Counted from the first letter of the stretch, positions 1 to 7,356 are shown. The stretch is 21,559 bases of DNA from a virus (IMGVR_UViG_3300043548_000705:1-21559), one strand, 5' to 3'. Notes: a model not told the origin generated them from the sequence alone. Numbers and translations are program-made.

Positions 1-234
1 AACGAATTAACAAAATACATTAGTAAAGTGACTATAGGTTCTAAAGAATTGGATCTTTTTTCTTTAGACTTTAAAAACCGTGTTAAAGTAGTTGAACAAT
101 TGCCTACTAATATTATTAATAAGGTATTAAAGTATATTGAATCCTATAGAAATAAAACTAAAGAGTTAACTTCGGTTAATGTAAGCGGTGTTAATAAAGA
201 TATTCCATCAGACGCTTCATTTTTTAATATGTAG
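1..234 (+). CDS. C-terminal part of a probable T4 gp26-like baseplate hub assembly protein (5'-truncated)
   Basis: The frame is open from the first base of the window, so the GTG at 28 is probably an internal valine and the gene starts upstream. About 77 residues are visible. They contain a short helical stretch (DLFSLDFKNRVKVVEQLP, then NKVLKYIESY) and end in SDASFFNM. This pattern, with an LP motif followed by an amphipathic helix and a short polar tail, resembles the C-terminus of T4 gp26-like baseplate hub proteins. Its place directly before the tape measure gene fits the T4 order 26-51-27-28-29. Identification rests on a short fragment and on position. It could equally be another hub or tail-assembly chaperone. 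The stop codon TAG is at 232-234, leaving a 33-nt gap to the next gene. Confidence 0.45.
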   Translation, partial: NELTKYISKVTIGSKELDLFSLDFKNRVKVVEQLPTNIINKVLKYIESYRNKTKELTSVNVSGVNKDIPSDASFFNM

Positions 235-242
235 TTTTAGTC

Positions 243-270
243 CATCTTCTTAAATAATATATAGAAGATG
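243..270 (+). promoter_or_regulatory. Start-codon hairpin or late-promoter-like element before the tape measure gene
   Basis: A perfect 8-bp inverted repeat (CATCTTCT at 243-250, AGAAGATG at 263-270) encloses the 12-nt loop TAAATAATATAT. The ATG at 268-270 forms the end of the 3' arm. The 11-mer CTTAAATAATA (249-259) recurs exactly before gp25. Read as RNA, the hairpin would hide the start codon. Read as DNA, the TAAATA core resembles the T4 late promoter core TATAAATA, with transcription starting near 263. The sequence alone does not decide between these. Confidence 0.5.
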
Positions 271-2688
271 ACCACCACAACAGTAGACGAATTAGCTAAA
301 TTATTAGCGGGAAAGTTTGACATCTCTGATAGTCTTTTAAAAGAACTTACTAATAAAGCTGTAGGAATTGCTAATAAAAAAGCTGAAAAGACTATTAAAG
401 AAAGATTTAAAGAAGGTGGTGTTTTTGGTTTAGCTAAAGACTTTTTTACAAAGAATAAACCTAAAGAACAAGATAATAAAGGCATTTTAGGTTCTTTAAA
501 AGATTTATTTGAAAAGAATAAACCTAAAGAACAAGATAATAAAGGCATTTTAGGTTCTTTAAAAGATTTATTTGAAAAGAATAAACCTAAAGAACAAGAC
601 CTCATTAAAGAGGAGCAAAAACCACAAAAAGTTTTAATTGACGGTATCACGGATACGGGTTATAGAGACTTAGCTGAAAAAATGCCTGATATTTTAAAGG
701 GTGTTTTTGACAAAACCAAAACAAAAGAATATAAAGAAAAAACAACTGCAGATATTGGTGGTGGGGGTCTTTTAAGCTTATTACCTAAAGGTATAACTAA
801 ATTATTAGGAGGAGCTTTGATGGCAGGGGGTGGAATTGCTTTATTGTTAGGTGGAGTAGCTGCCTTAATAACAGGTCTCAATACGGATGGTCCTTTTAAA
901 GGTCTTTTAAAAATTTTAAGCACAGCTGGTATAGCGGGTGGTTTAAAACTTTTGGAAAAAGGTGCTTTAAATCTTATCAAAAATTTAAAATCTTTTATTG
1001 AAGCTCCTGTAAAACTTTTTCAAACTGCTTATAAAGGATTGAGAGGAATCTTCGGTAAAGGTATTAGTAAGACTATTACAGGAGCATTAGCGAAAACTCC
1101 TGGATTGCTTACGAAAATGCTTGGTGGTCTTACCAAATTTATTACCCCTTTATTAAAAAAACTACCTCTTATAGGTACTGTAATTAGTTTAGGTTTTGCT
1201 TATACTCGTTTTAAATCCGGAGATGTAGTTGGAGGTATTATAGATGTATTATCGGGTTTAGCTTCCTTAGTACCAGGTTTTGGTATACCTATAGCAATTG
1301 GTTTAGATGTCCTTAATGCATTTTTAGATGCTAAAGCAGGAGGGGCCACAGGAGAAGCTAGTCAAAAGAAAGCAGGAATGATTAAAGACTTCTTCGGGGG
1401 AATTTATGATTTTATAGCAGAAAAACTCAGTAGTGCATTTAATTGGGTTGTAGAAATCGGTAAAAAGGTATTAACTGGTAATTGGGGTGAAGCATTTATT
1501 GAAGTTGCTAAACTCGTTCCGGGAATGGGTTGGGTGGTAGATTTAATGGGCGGTGAAGAAGCCGTAGCAACTGCAGGAAATGTAATGGGTGGACAAGCTT
1601 TAGATTTTTACAAAGGGATTAAAAATTACGTTTTTGAAAAAATAAATTCTGCTATGGGTTGGATTGGTGAAATTGGTAAAAAAATATATGATGGTAAGTG
1701 GGGAGAGGTTTTCACTGATATTACCAAAATTGTCCCTGGATTGTATTGGGTTGTGAATTTAATGGGAGGAGAAGAAGCTGTCGCAACAGCTGGTAATGTA
1801 ATGGGTGGACAGGCTGTAGATTTAATGTCATCCATTAAAGATAAAATTATGGGTGTATTTGAACCTATTTTCGGAAAGTGGATAGAAATTGGTAAAAAAA
1901 TAGGCACTGATCCAGGAGCTGCAGTAGTTGATATTATTAGAATGATACCTGGTTTAGGTTGGATGGCAGATTTATTAGGAACAGACAATCTTTCATCTTC
2001 CATAAACACTGCGGTAGAAAAAGCAGGGTCTGGCGATATATTTGGTTCTATTGCTGGGTTATTTACTGATATCAGTCAAACCATTAAACAAAAGTTTTTA
2101 GATAATGCTTTGGCTTTAATACCTGATACTATTTTAGGGTTTCCTGTTAGAGCATTAATAGCACAAAAATTAGGATTACCTATTCCCCCTGGCACTACTA
2201 TTAAAGCAGAAGGGTGGATGGCTGAAAGAATTGCTGGTGCTGCGGGTTACGACCAAAAAGCTTTAGAAAACATAAAACCACCCGAAACTTCTACTTCAGA
2301 AACACAAACAGCTTCTGTGACTGAAACACCTAAACCTAAAGAAATGGCAATCGGCGGTGTTGTGACGAAACCAATAAATGCTATAGTCGGAGAGGCAGGC
2401 CCAGAAGCAGTTATTCCTTTAGACAAATATATGTCACCTGAAGGATTCAAAATTAGTAATGATCTTTTAGGCACTATAGCTAATAATACAGCAACTACCA
2501 ATGAAACTATTATGAATTTAAGTAGAGCTATTTTGCAATTAGCCGGAGTATTCGATAAAAAACAAACCAATTCCAATAACATTATTGTTAACGGACAAAA
2601 TCAACCTCAACAATATCCATCTGCAGCGCAAGTAGCTGCCTCTAATGTCGACCCCATTCGACAAATTAGAATGCAATTTGCTGTTTAA
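268..2688 (+). CDS. Tail tape measure protein (T4 gp29 position)
   Basis: 806 residues. The C-terminal region holds IGGVVTKP and IVGEAGPEAVIPLDKY (about 700-725), a signature common in phage tape measure proteins. The middle is rich in glycine and hydrophobic residues, with membrane-like stretches at about 166-205 and 315-352, also typical. Such proteins span the tail lumen during tube assembly and set its length. At about 0.15 nm per residue, 806 residues allow a tail of up to roughly 120 nm. Two sets of internal repeats are present: 21-residue units at 62-111 and 72-residue units at 374-572. The N-terminal third is Lys/Glu rich and probably helical or disordered. The ATG at 268 is the first in frame after the upstream stop, and it lies in the 3' arm of a hairpin. 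The next gene follows after 14 nt, with tube and baseplate genes downstream, as expected for this function. Confidence 0.85.
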   Translation: MTTTTVDELAKLLAGKFDISDSLLKELTNKAVGIANKKAEKTIKERFKEGGVFGLAKDFFTKNKPKEQDNKGILGSLKDLFEKNKPKEQDNKGILGSLKDLFEKNKPKEQDLIKEEQKPQKVLIDGITDTGYRDLAEKMPDILKGVFDKTKTKEYKEKTTADIGGGGLLSLLPKGITKLLGGALMAGGGIALLLGGVAALITGLNTDGPFKGLLKILSTAGIAGGLKLLEKGALNLIKNLKSFIEAPVKLFQTAYKGLRGIFGKGISKTITGALAKTPGLLTKMLGGLTKFITPLLKKLPLIGTVISLGFAYTRFKSGDVVGGIIDVLSGLASLVPGFGIPIAIGLDVLNAFLDAKAGGATGEASQKKAGMIKDFFGGIYDFIAEKLSSAFNWVVEIGKKVLTGNWGEAFIEVAKLVPGMGWVVDLMGGEEAVATAGNVMGGQALDFYKGIKNYVFEKINSAMGWIGEIGKKIYDGKWGEVFTDITKIVPGLYWVVNLMGGEEAVATAGNVMGGQAVDLMSSIKDKIMGVFEPIFGKWIEIGKKIGTDPGAAVVDIIRMIPGLGWMADLLGTDNLSSSINTAVEKAGSGDIFGSIAGLFTDISQTIKQKFLDNALALIPDTILGFPVRALIAQKLGLPIPPGTTIKAEGWMAERIAGAAGYDQKALENIKPPETSTSETQTASVTETPKPKEMAIGGVVTKPINAIVGEAGPEAVIPLDKYMSPEGFKISNDLLGTIANNTATTNETIMNLSRAILQLAGVFDKKQTNSNNIIVNGQNQPQQYPSAAQVAASNVDPIRQIRMQFAV
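451..599 (+). repeat. Perfect 63-bp in-frame tandem repeat in the tape measure gene
   Basis: Units at 451-513 and 514-576 are identical at every base, followed by 23 identical bases of a third unit at 577-599. Each unit encodes 21 residues, beginning KNKPKEQDNKG and ending LKDLFE. A more diverged copy (GVFGLAKDFFTK) precedes the first. The absence of any synonymous difference means the duplication is recent or kept uniform by recombination. Confidence 0.95.
1387..1985 (+). repeat. Older 216-bp (72-residue) internal repeat in the tape measure gene
   Basis: Units start at 1387, 1603 and 1819, exactly 216 nt apart. Copies 1 and 2 share EIGKKV/I, WGE, VPG and the block GGEEAVATAGNVMGGQ. Copy 3 keeps EIGKKIG, IPGLGW and DLLG, then diverges. 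Copies 1 and 2 differ at many synonymous positions while the protein block is unchanged, so this duplication is older than the 63-bp one and under protein-level selection. Confidence 0.85.
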
Positions 2689-2702
2689 TTATTTTACGTA
2701 TT

Positions 2703-3602
2703 ATGACTCAAGACGAACAAGAGACACAAAATGCTATAGGAAATCCTGCTGCGGGTGCGGGTCAATATCTTTATAAAGTAACAGGAGAAAAATTTAATGT
2801 GGTTGACGAATACCGTTGGACATTATCGAAAAAAAATGATGAAACTCCTTATGTTACCTTGATAGAATATGAAGTTAATGAAAGTACTATTGCAACACAG
2901 CTTGGTTATTATCAAAAAGCGACAAAAAATTTATTAAGTGATGATCCCATGTCACCATACGAAGGATTATTTCCACGTACATCTACAGGAAACACATTTA
3001 AAATGCCTTATTTCTCAGACGTGAATTTTGAAATTAATACACCGGTTTGGCAATCTTTAGACACTCTCCAAGAAGGGGCAAATGTTGTTAAAGGAGTAGC
3101 GGGGTTTGTAGGAGGTGAAAAAGTAGCTAATGCAGTTGGAGGTCTCATTTCTGGCGGGGCAGCTATAGGAGGCGCTGTCTTAACTTCACTTTACCCTAAA
3201 GTAGGTATTATGGATAGACCTCGGCTATGGCAGAATCATGAATTTAGAACAATTTCTATTAAATTTCCTCTATTCAATACAGTTGATCCTGACGACTGGA
3301 AAAAAAACCATTGGCTTTGCTGGGCATTAGTTAACAACAATCTTTTTATTAAAAGAAATTTTATTACCAGTATTCCCCCCGTTTATTACGAAGTTAAAAT
3401 TCCAGGACAGCATTACAGTTACGCGTCTTGTGTAACTAATTTGGTTATCTACAACAGAGGAAATATGAGAATGTTAACAAATGATAGAGGTAAGAAAGTA
3501 GTGGTTCCAGACGCTTACGAAGTTAATATGACCTTGACCGATATGGTAATGCCTAGTAGAAATTTATTTCAAAACATTGATGAGGTAGTAGTAGAAAAAT
3601 AA
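2703..3602 (+). CDS. Probable baseplate/tail-tube cap protein (gp48/gp54-like)
   Basis: 299 residues with a soluble N-terminal domain (about 1-125), a glycine/alanine-rich hydrophobic segment (about 130-160), and a beta-rich C-terminal half. The C-terminus contains YEVKIPGQHYSYASC, then VVPDAYEVNMTLTDMVMPSRNLF. A closing beta-sandwich with an 'xPxAYEVxxTLxDMxMPSRN' ending is what I associate with tail-tube-like proteins capping the baseplate (T4 gp48 or gp54). I cannot tell which of the two. The position, after the tape measure and before LysM and hub genes, supports a tube-initiator role. The hydrophobic segment could be an insertion loop packing in the tube lumen. The start ATG at 2703 has no Shine-Dalgarno sequence. 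The following gene starts 4 nt after its stop, so this is part of a tightly packed tail operon. Confidence 0.5.
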   Translation: MTQDEQETQNAIGNPAAGAGQYLYKVTGEKFNVVDEYRWTLSKKNDETPYVTLIEYEVNESTIATQLGYYQKATKNLLSDDPMSPYEGLFPRTSTGNTFKMPYFSDVNFEINTPVWQSLDTLQEGANVVKGVAGFVGGEKVANAVGGLISGGAAIGGAVLTSLYPKVGIMDRPRLWQNHEFRTISIKFPLFNTVDPDDWKKNHWLCWALVNNNLFIKRNFITSIPPVYYEVKIPGQHYSYASCVTNLVIYNRGNMRMLTNDRGKKVVVPDAYEVNMTLTDMVMPSRNLFQNIDEVVVEK

Positions 3603-3606
3603 ATTT

Positions 3607-3960
3607 ATGAAACAAAATACTATTTCAAATTTACCTAAATTGAAAAGAAGTAGTTATGAAAACATTTTCAATGTTTACGCTGACGAAAATGGGAGATACT
3701 ATTATAATCTTTTACAAACTGTTGTTATTCCTAAAGACTTACCTGAAGGATATTTTTTAGAATATAATGTAAGGTATGGAGATACCTGGCCTTTTATTTC
3801 TTATAAAGTTTATAAGAACCCAAACCTTTGGTGGTTAATAACGGATGTAAATAATATATTAGACGCCACAACCATACCTGAACCAGGGTCAACCATTAAA
3901 ATTTTAAAATCAGAATCTGTTACTATCATTTTAGACCAAATCGCAACAGCTAAATTATAA
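3607..3960 (+). CDS. LysM-like baseplate protein (T4 gp53-like wedge subunit)
   Basis: 117 residues. Residues about 51-100 form a LysM-like module: LEYNVRYGDTWPFISYKVY, then NPNLWWLITDVNN, then IPEPGSTIKI. In contractile injection systems a LysM-domain protein sits between hub and wedge. T4 gp53 is the equivalent and carries a similar 'Y-x-NPxLWW' stretch. The protein is shorter than T4 gp53 (about 196 residues), so it is nearer the minimal LysM type seen in other myoviruses. It lies 4 nt after the tube-cap-like gene and 1 nt before the hub gene, consistent with coupled translation. Peptidoglycan binding is not implied, because this family is structural in tails. Which wedge or hub partner it binds is inference. 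Confidence 0.6.
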   Translation: MKQNTISNLPKLKRSSYENIFNVYADENGRYYYNLLQTVVIPKDLPEGYFLEYNVRYGDTWPFISYKVYKNPNLWWLITDVNNILDATTIPEPGSTIKILKSESVTIILDQIATAKL

Positions 3961-3961
3961 T

Positions 3962-5578
3962 ATGCAAATTTACAATGACGCCGTATTTGATACTAAATTT
4001 AATCACGTAAAACATATAGTTGAAATATATCTAGATAGTAGTAATGGTGAGTCTGATAATCCTATTTTCAAATACCCAATTAACCCTAATGCGATAGTTA
4101 ATCTTACTATAGATGATACATTATCAGATTGGGTAGTTAAAGGTAATTTAACATTTCTTTATAATCCTGAAGTAGCATCGAGTGAAATGAATAAAGCTAT
4201 GGAGGCTGCTGGAATAACTAGTTTAAATCCAGATCCATTTTATAATTTCAGAGCAGACGGAAATGATCGCTTGAGAATAAGAATAGTACCAGATTTAAAT
4301 GATACTAATCTTAACAATGAAAATACAGGATTGACACAACTTCCAGACAGAAAACATTGGACTATGTCTTATCTTTTTAGCGTTTATGATATAGAAGATA
4401 TAGGTTCACCGCCAGGAGCTCAAAATGCTGCTTCCGCTTCTATTAAATGTTTAAAAATTTATTTTTGGGATGAATGGTATCAAAAAATGATTACTGATAT
4501 CATGGAGTATTCTACTGCTAAATCTAATTTAGACCAAAAATTAGAAACAGGAGAAGCGATGAAAGAAATTGTCGAACAATCATTAAGAGGATTAGATTCT
4601 ACAGACGGAGTTCCTATTAATCAATCAGAATGGGAAAGGGGATCATCTAAAATATTTTTTACTTCACCTACACAAACTACTGCGTATGAAAGTTTAATGT
4701 ACATTTATGATAAACATATAAGTGAAGTAAGTTTAGCAGGTTCAGGTGAAGATAAGCTTTATGATTTTAGTTTGTTAATTAAAGAAAAAGGACCAGAAGA
4801 AACGAGTGTCGGGCAACTCACTCTAAAACCTGTTAGTACATTTTTCGAAAAAGCTGGAATTGATTCACCTGGGGAATATCAAATTGAACACTTCTTTTTA
4901 CAAGGATATGGTAATGAGGAAACTCCTGCAGGTTTAAGAAGAGGTGCTCCGTTATCTGATAGTTCTGATGGATTGATTGATTTCAAATCTGCTAAATACG
5001 GAACCATAACTAGTTATAGATTTGTAGACATATCTCCGATTATGAATTTCGGAGAATTTTGTACTTCTCCTATATACTCTTTTGATTTTAAAAATAGAAA
5101 ATATAATATTGAATTTAAAAATAATTCAGTCGAAGAAGCCCGAAAATTTATTTCCAAAAAATACATTGAAAATGTTTATAAATCAGGTGATCCAGAAAAA
5201 CTTTTCCTCATTACTTTAGATAGAGATAAAGAAAAGAATCGCAATATTAAACCTACATTTTCTGTTTATGGTGATGAAGAAGATATAAGTTTAAGACAAT
5301 CTCAAGGATTACAAAAACTCCTTTATTTGGGTTTGTTTCAAAATGAGTGTATTCATTTTAGAACCTTAGGATTATCTTTTAGAGAACCAGGAAGATTCAT
5401 AGGTATTGATAAACCAGAAGGGGTGGAATCTGGAGATTTCCAAGATAAATTTTTCGGGCAATGGTTTGTTATAAATGTGAGACACGTTTTTGAAGCAGAA
5501 ATTTACTATAATGAAATAACTGCAGTAAAAATTCATCGACATCAAGAACCAAATTACAATTTCCCAGGAACATTTTAA
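3962..5578 (+). CDS. Baseplate hub protein (gp27/gpD-like)
   Basis: 538 residues. The C-terminal section contains FRTLGLSFREPGRFIGI (about 460-480), then GQWFVINVRHVFEAEIYYNEITAVKIHR near the end. This matches the usual closing domain of hub proteins related to T4 gp27 and P2 gpD: a 'rxPG..i.i' beta element followed by 'G.w.V..v.H.f....Y.t.i.a.k'. The N-terminal half holds acidic beta-rich domains with no motif I recognise. The hub forms the trimeric ring at the tip of the tail tube and seats the spike. No lysozyme or spike (gp5-like) domain is visible here, so the spike is either elsewhere or unrecognised. The length exceeds T4 gp27 (391 residues), suggesting added domains. It starts 1 nt after the LysM gene, without a Shine-Dalgarno sequence. 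Confidence 0.6.
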   Translation: MQIYNDAVFDTKFNHVKHIVEIYLDSSNGESDNPIFKYPINPNAIVNLTIDDTLSDWVVKGNLTFLYNPEVASSEMNKAMEAAGITSLNPDPFYNFRADGNDRLRIRIVPDLNDTNLNNENTGLTQLPDRKHWTMSYLFSVYDIEDIGSPPGAQNAASASIKCLKIYFWDEWYQKMITDIMEYSTAKSNLDQKLETGEAMKEIVEQSLRGLDSTDGVPINQSEWERGSSKIFFTSPTQTTAYESLMYIYDKHISEVSLAGSGEDKLYDFSLLIKEKGPEETSVGQLTLKPVSTFFEKAGIDSPGEYQIEHFFLQGYGNEETPAGLRRGAPLSDSSDGLIDFKSAKYGTITSYRFVDISPIMNFGEFCTSPIYSFDFKNRKYNIEFKNNSVEEARKFISKKYIENVYKSGDPEKLFLITLDRDKEKNRNIKPTFSVYGDEEDISLRQSQGLQKLLYLGLFQNECIHFRTLGLSFREPGRFIGIDKPEGVESGDFQDKFFGQWFVINVRHVFEAEIYYNEITAVKIHRHQEPNYNFPGTF

Positions 5579-5581
5579 ATT

Positions 5582-5836
5582 ATGAAAAAATATTTTACAT
5601 CTCTTGACTTAGAAGAAGGAAAATATGTGGGATCTGTCTATGATCCAGATACTAATCAAGTGGTCTATAAAACAAAAGGGTATAATTCTCAATCTCAAGT
5701 AACTTCAGATATTAATGAATATCTTACTAAATTAAAACCCGCTGAAAGTAAAGTACAACCTGCAGGACAAACTATTGTTAACACGGCAGTATATAAAACC
5801 TCTACAACCTATCAAAAAAGGTGTTGTGGGCGTTAA
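5582..5836 (+). CDS. Small protein of unknown function with C-terminal CCGR
   Basis: 84 residues, 3 nt after the hub gene and last in the tail operon. The N-terminus is charged (MKKYFTSLDLEEGKYVGSVYD). Residues about 12-35 look like a small beta element (YVGSVYDPDTNQVVYKTKGY), followed by a helix and a Thr/Val-rich tail that ends RCCGR. The vicinal cysteines are the only ones in the protein and lie four residues from the end. I do not recognise a family. Tight spacing to the hub gene suggests a minor baseplate or spike-associated component. The stop codon overlaps that of the convergent clamp loader gene in a shared TTAA. The gene probably is real, since it sits in the operon with the same base composition. 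Confidence 0.65.
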   Translation: MKKYFTSLDLEEGKYVGSVYDPDTNQVVYKTKGYNSQSQVTSDINEYLTKLKPAESKVQPAGQTIVNTAVYKTSTTYQKRCCGR

Positions 5837-6747
5837 TAAATTTTTAAACAGGTACTAAACCAATTAATTTCTTTATCTACCACAATAGCATCTTTATACA
5901 TTCCCTCAGATATAGTCAGAAGTAAAGAAGATTTTTTATTTTGGTCTATTTCTAATTTGAATATTATTTCAAACATCTCTTTCATAAGTTGAAGATAATC
6001 ATTAGAAAATTCTGATTCTCTTTCAATTACAAATTTTCTTAATTCAGAAGGATTGGTTTTTTGAAGAATTTTATCAACAACTTTTTCTGCTAAACCTCTA
6101 GCATTATTTTCTTTAATAGTAAGAGTTCCGTTATAAGAAAATTTTTGAATATCATTAATAATTCTTCGGAGGTCTGGATAACCATTTCTCACTAACTCTA
6201 CTAATTTGGATTTCTCTTCTACAGGAACTTGAATCCCTTCTGTTTTTAAAATATGAATAATTCGATTAAGAATACCTTCTAATGGAGGAGTCAAATTAAA
6301 GATTTGACAACGAGATTGAAGAGGTGGAATAATCTTAAAAAGATAATTACACGTAAAAATAAAACGAGTATTGTTGGAATACTCTTCAATCACATTACGA
6401 AGAGCTTTCTGTGCATCTAATGAGATAGAGTCAGATTCATCACATAAAACGACTTTCAACTTACCATCCAGAGATTTAGTGCAAGCAAACCCCATAATCT
6501 TCGAACGAATAGTATCAATTCCGTTCTCGTCAGAAGCATTGATATAAAGATATTGACAATCCAATATATCTTTAATAAGAATTTTACTGAGAGAGGTTTT
6601 GCCTGTACCTGGTGGACCAGTAAAAAGAAGATTAGGGATTTCTTCTTTCTTTTTAAGTGAAGAAAAGAAATCCCTATGTTCTGGTGAAAGAACAATATCT
6701 TCTAAGGTTTTAGGTCTAAATTTTTCTATTAAAAGATTTTCGAACAT
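5833..6747 (-). CDS. Sliding clamp loader large subunit (T4 gp44 / RFC small-subunit type)
   Basis: 304 residues; an AAA+ ATPase that loads the DNA polymerase sliding clamp at primer ends. Visible motifs: N-terminal EKFRPKTLEDIV, Walker A GPPGTGKT (44-51), NASDENGIDTIR (70-81), Walker B VVLCDESD (99-106), sensor 1 FTCN (131-134), the SRC arginine-finger motif (145-147) and sensor 2 DLRR (192-195). The NASDE..GID and SRC signatures match archaeal/eukaryotic RFC small subunits and T4 gp44. The length is close to gp44 (319 residues). Its ATG shares one base with the dUTPase stop (TAATG), so it is probably translated by reinitiation. No gp62-like small subunit is in the window. Its stop overlaps that of the convergent 84-residue gene. 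Confidence 0.92.
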   Translation of the reverse strand: MFENLLIEKFRPKTLEDIVLSPEHRDFFSSLKKKEEIPNLLFTGPPGTGKTSLSKILIKDILDCQYLYINASDENGIDTIRSKIMGFACTKSLDGKLKVVLCDESDSISLDAQKALRNVIEEYSNNTRFIFTCNYLFKIIPPLQSRCQIFNLTPPLEGILNRIIHILKTEGIQVPVEEKSKLVELVRNGYPDLRRIINDIQKFSYNGTLTIKENNARGLAEKVVDKILQKTNPSELRKFVIERESEFSNDYLQLMKEMFEIIFKLEIDQNKKSSLLLTISEGMYKDAIVVDKEINWFSTCLKIY

Positions 6748-7193
6748 TATCGTCCAGTAGAACCAAAACCATTTTCTCCTCTTGTGGTTTCTTCGGCAAC
6801 CTCAATCCAAGAAGAGGTACTAGAAATAAGAGGATATACTACCAATTGAGCAATGCGATCACCTTTCTTAACCCAGTAATCAGTATCGGAATTGTTATTA
6901 ATTTTAGCTCCAAGATCTCCACGATATTGACAATCAATAATACCATTAAATGCTGATAGATTATGTTTGAATTGTAAACCAGATCTCGACTCAATACGGA
7001 TCCAATATCCGGGAGTGATATAACCCAATTTCAAACCAACTGGAACTACTGTACCTCCTCTTGCTTTAATAAGACAATCTTCTACTGCAGTAAGATCATA
7101 TCCGGAATCTCCCGTCAAAGGATCATTATGCTTTTTTTCAGGTAAAATAGCATCTTCGTGAGTCTTGACAAATTTAATTTCTACGTTATTCAT
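6747..7193 (-). CDS. dut: dUTPase (trimeric, all-beta)
   Basis: 148 residues; hydrolyses dUTP to dUMP and pyrophosphate, keeping uracil out of phage DNA and feeding dTMP synthesis. All five motifs of the trimeric family are present. Motif 1 is GDSGYDLTA (28-36), motif 2 is ESRSGL (68-73), and motif 3 is NGIIDCQYRGDLGAKI (83-98), with catalytic Asp87 and the uracil-stacking Tyr90. Motif 4 is GDRIAQLVV (111-119), and motif 5 is the C-terminal RGENGFGSTGR. The length is normal for the family. The start ATG lies within the last codons of the upstream small gene (8-nt overlap), and the stop overlaps the clamp loader start, so the three genes form one operon. A purine stretch, AGGAAGG, lies about 10 nt before the ATG, further than usual for a ribosome binding site. 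Confidence 0.96.
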   Translation of the reverse strand: MNNVEIKFVKTHEDAILPEKKHNDPLTGDSGYDLTAVEDCLIKARGGTVVPVGLKLGYITPGYWIRIESRSGLQFKHNLSAFNGIIDCQYRGDLGAKINNNSDTDYWVKKGDRIAQLVVYPLISSTSSWIEVAEETTRGENGFGSTGR

Positions 7194-7356
7194 TGATCAA
7201 TTGCCTTCCTGTAAATTGAGTGTTATCGTTAGTAGTTTCGCGAATAGGTTGTGCACCAGCTTTAACAGCATTTTGTTGAAGCCAAGCCAATAGTTGATCT
7301 GCTTTTTCTCTTGGAACAATAAAGGTTCCATAAATAGTGTTTACTGTAATTTCCAT
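7186..7356 (-). CDS. Small protein of unknown function, first gene of the dut operon
   Basis: 56 residues from the ATG at 7356 (MEITVNTIYGTFIVP...GRQLINE). It reads as a short beta hairpin (ITVNTIYGTFIVP), an amphipathic helix (REKADQLLAWLQQNAVK), then a polar tail. I chose this start because a promoter-like sequence (-35 at 7387-7392, -10 at 7365-7370) would begin transcription at about 7358, giving a near-leaderless message. Longer options exist: ATG at 7374 (62 residues), which has a purine-rich upstream stretch, and TTG at 7392 (68 residues). Those would need a promoter further up, inside the divergent gene. It overlaps dut by 8 nt. I do not recognise a family. Its fixed place ahead of dut suggests a role in nucleotide metabolism or replication, but that is only position. 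Confidence 0.6.
   Translation of the reverse strand: MEITVNTIYGTFIVPREKADQLLAWLQQNAVKAGAQPIRETTNDNTQFTGRQLINE

Noticed and set aside
451-599. CRISPR-like array
   Set aside because: The units are contiguous with no spacers and keep the reading frame of the tape measure gene.
237-650. Minus-strand open frame with repeats opposite the tape measure gene
   Set aside because: Its repeats mirror the 63-bp tandem repeat of the real gene, and its composition is the complement of Lys/Glu-rich codons. No start context or neighbour supports it.
660-2582. Minus-strand frames at 660-980, 1626-2009 and 2247-2582
   Set aside because: All lie entirely inside the tape measure gene and have Pro/Ile/Ser-biased sequences typical of antisense shadows.
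3953-3972. AAATT/AATTT inverted repeat around ATG 3962
   Set aside because: Only five A-T pairs with no TAAATAAT loop; expected by chance at this base composition.
6456-6695. Minus-strand out-of-frame reading inside the clamp loader gene
   Set aside because: The overlapping frame encodes clear AAA+ motifs; this one is a shadow.
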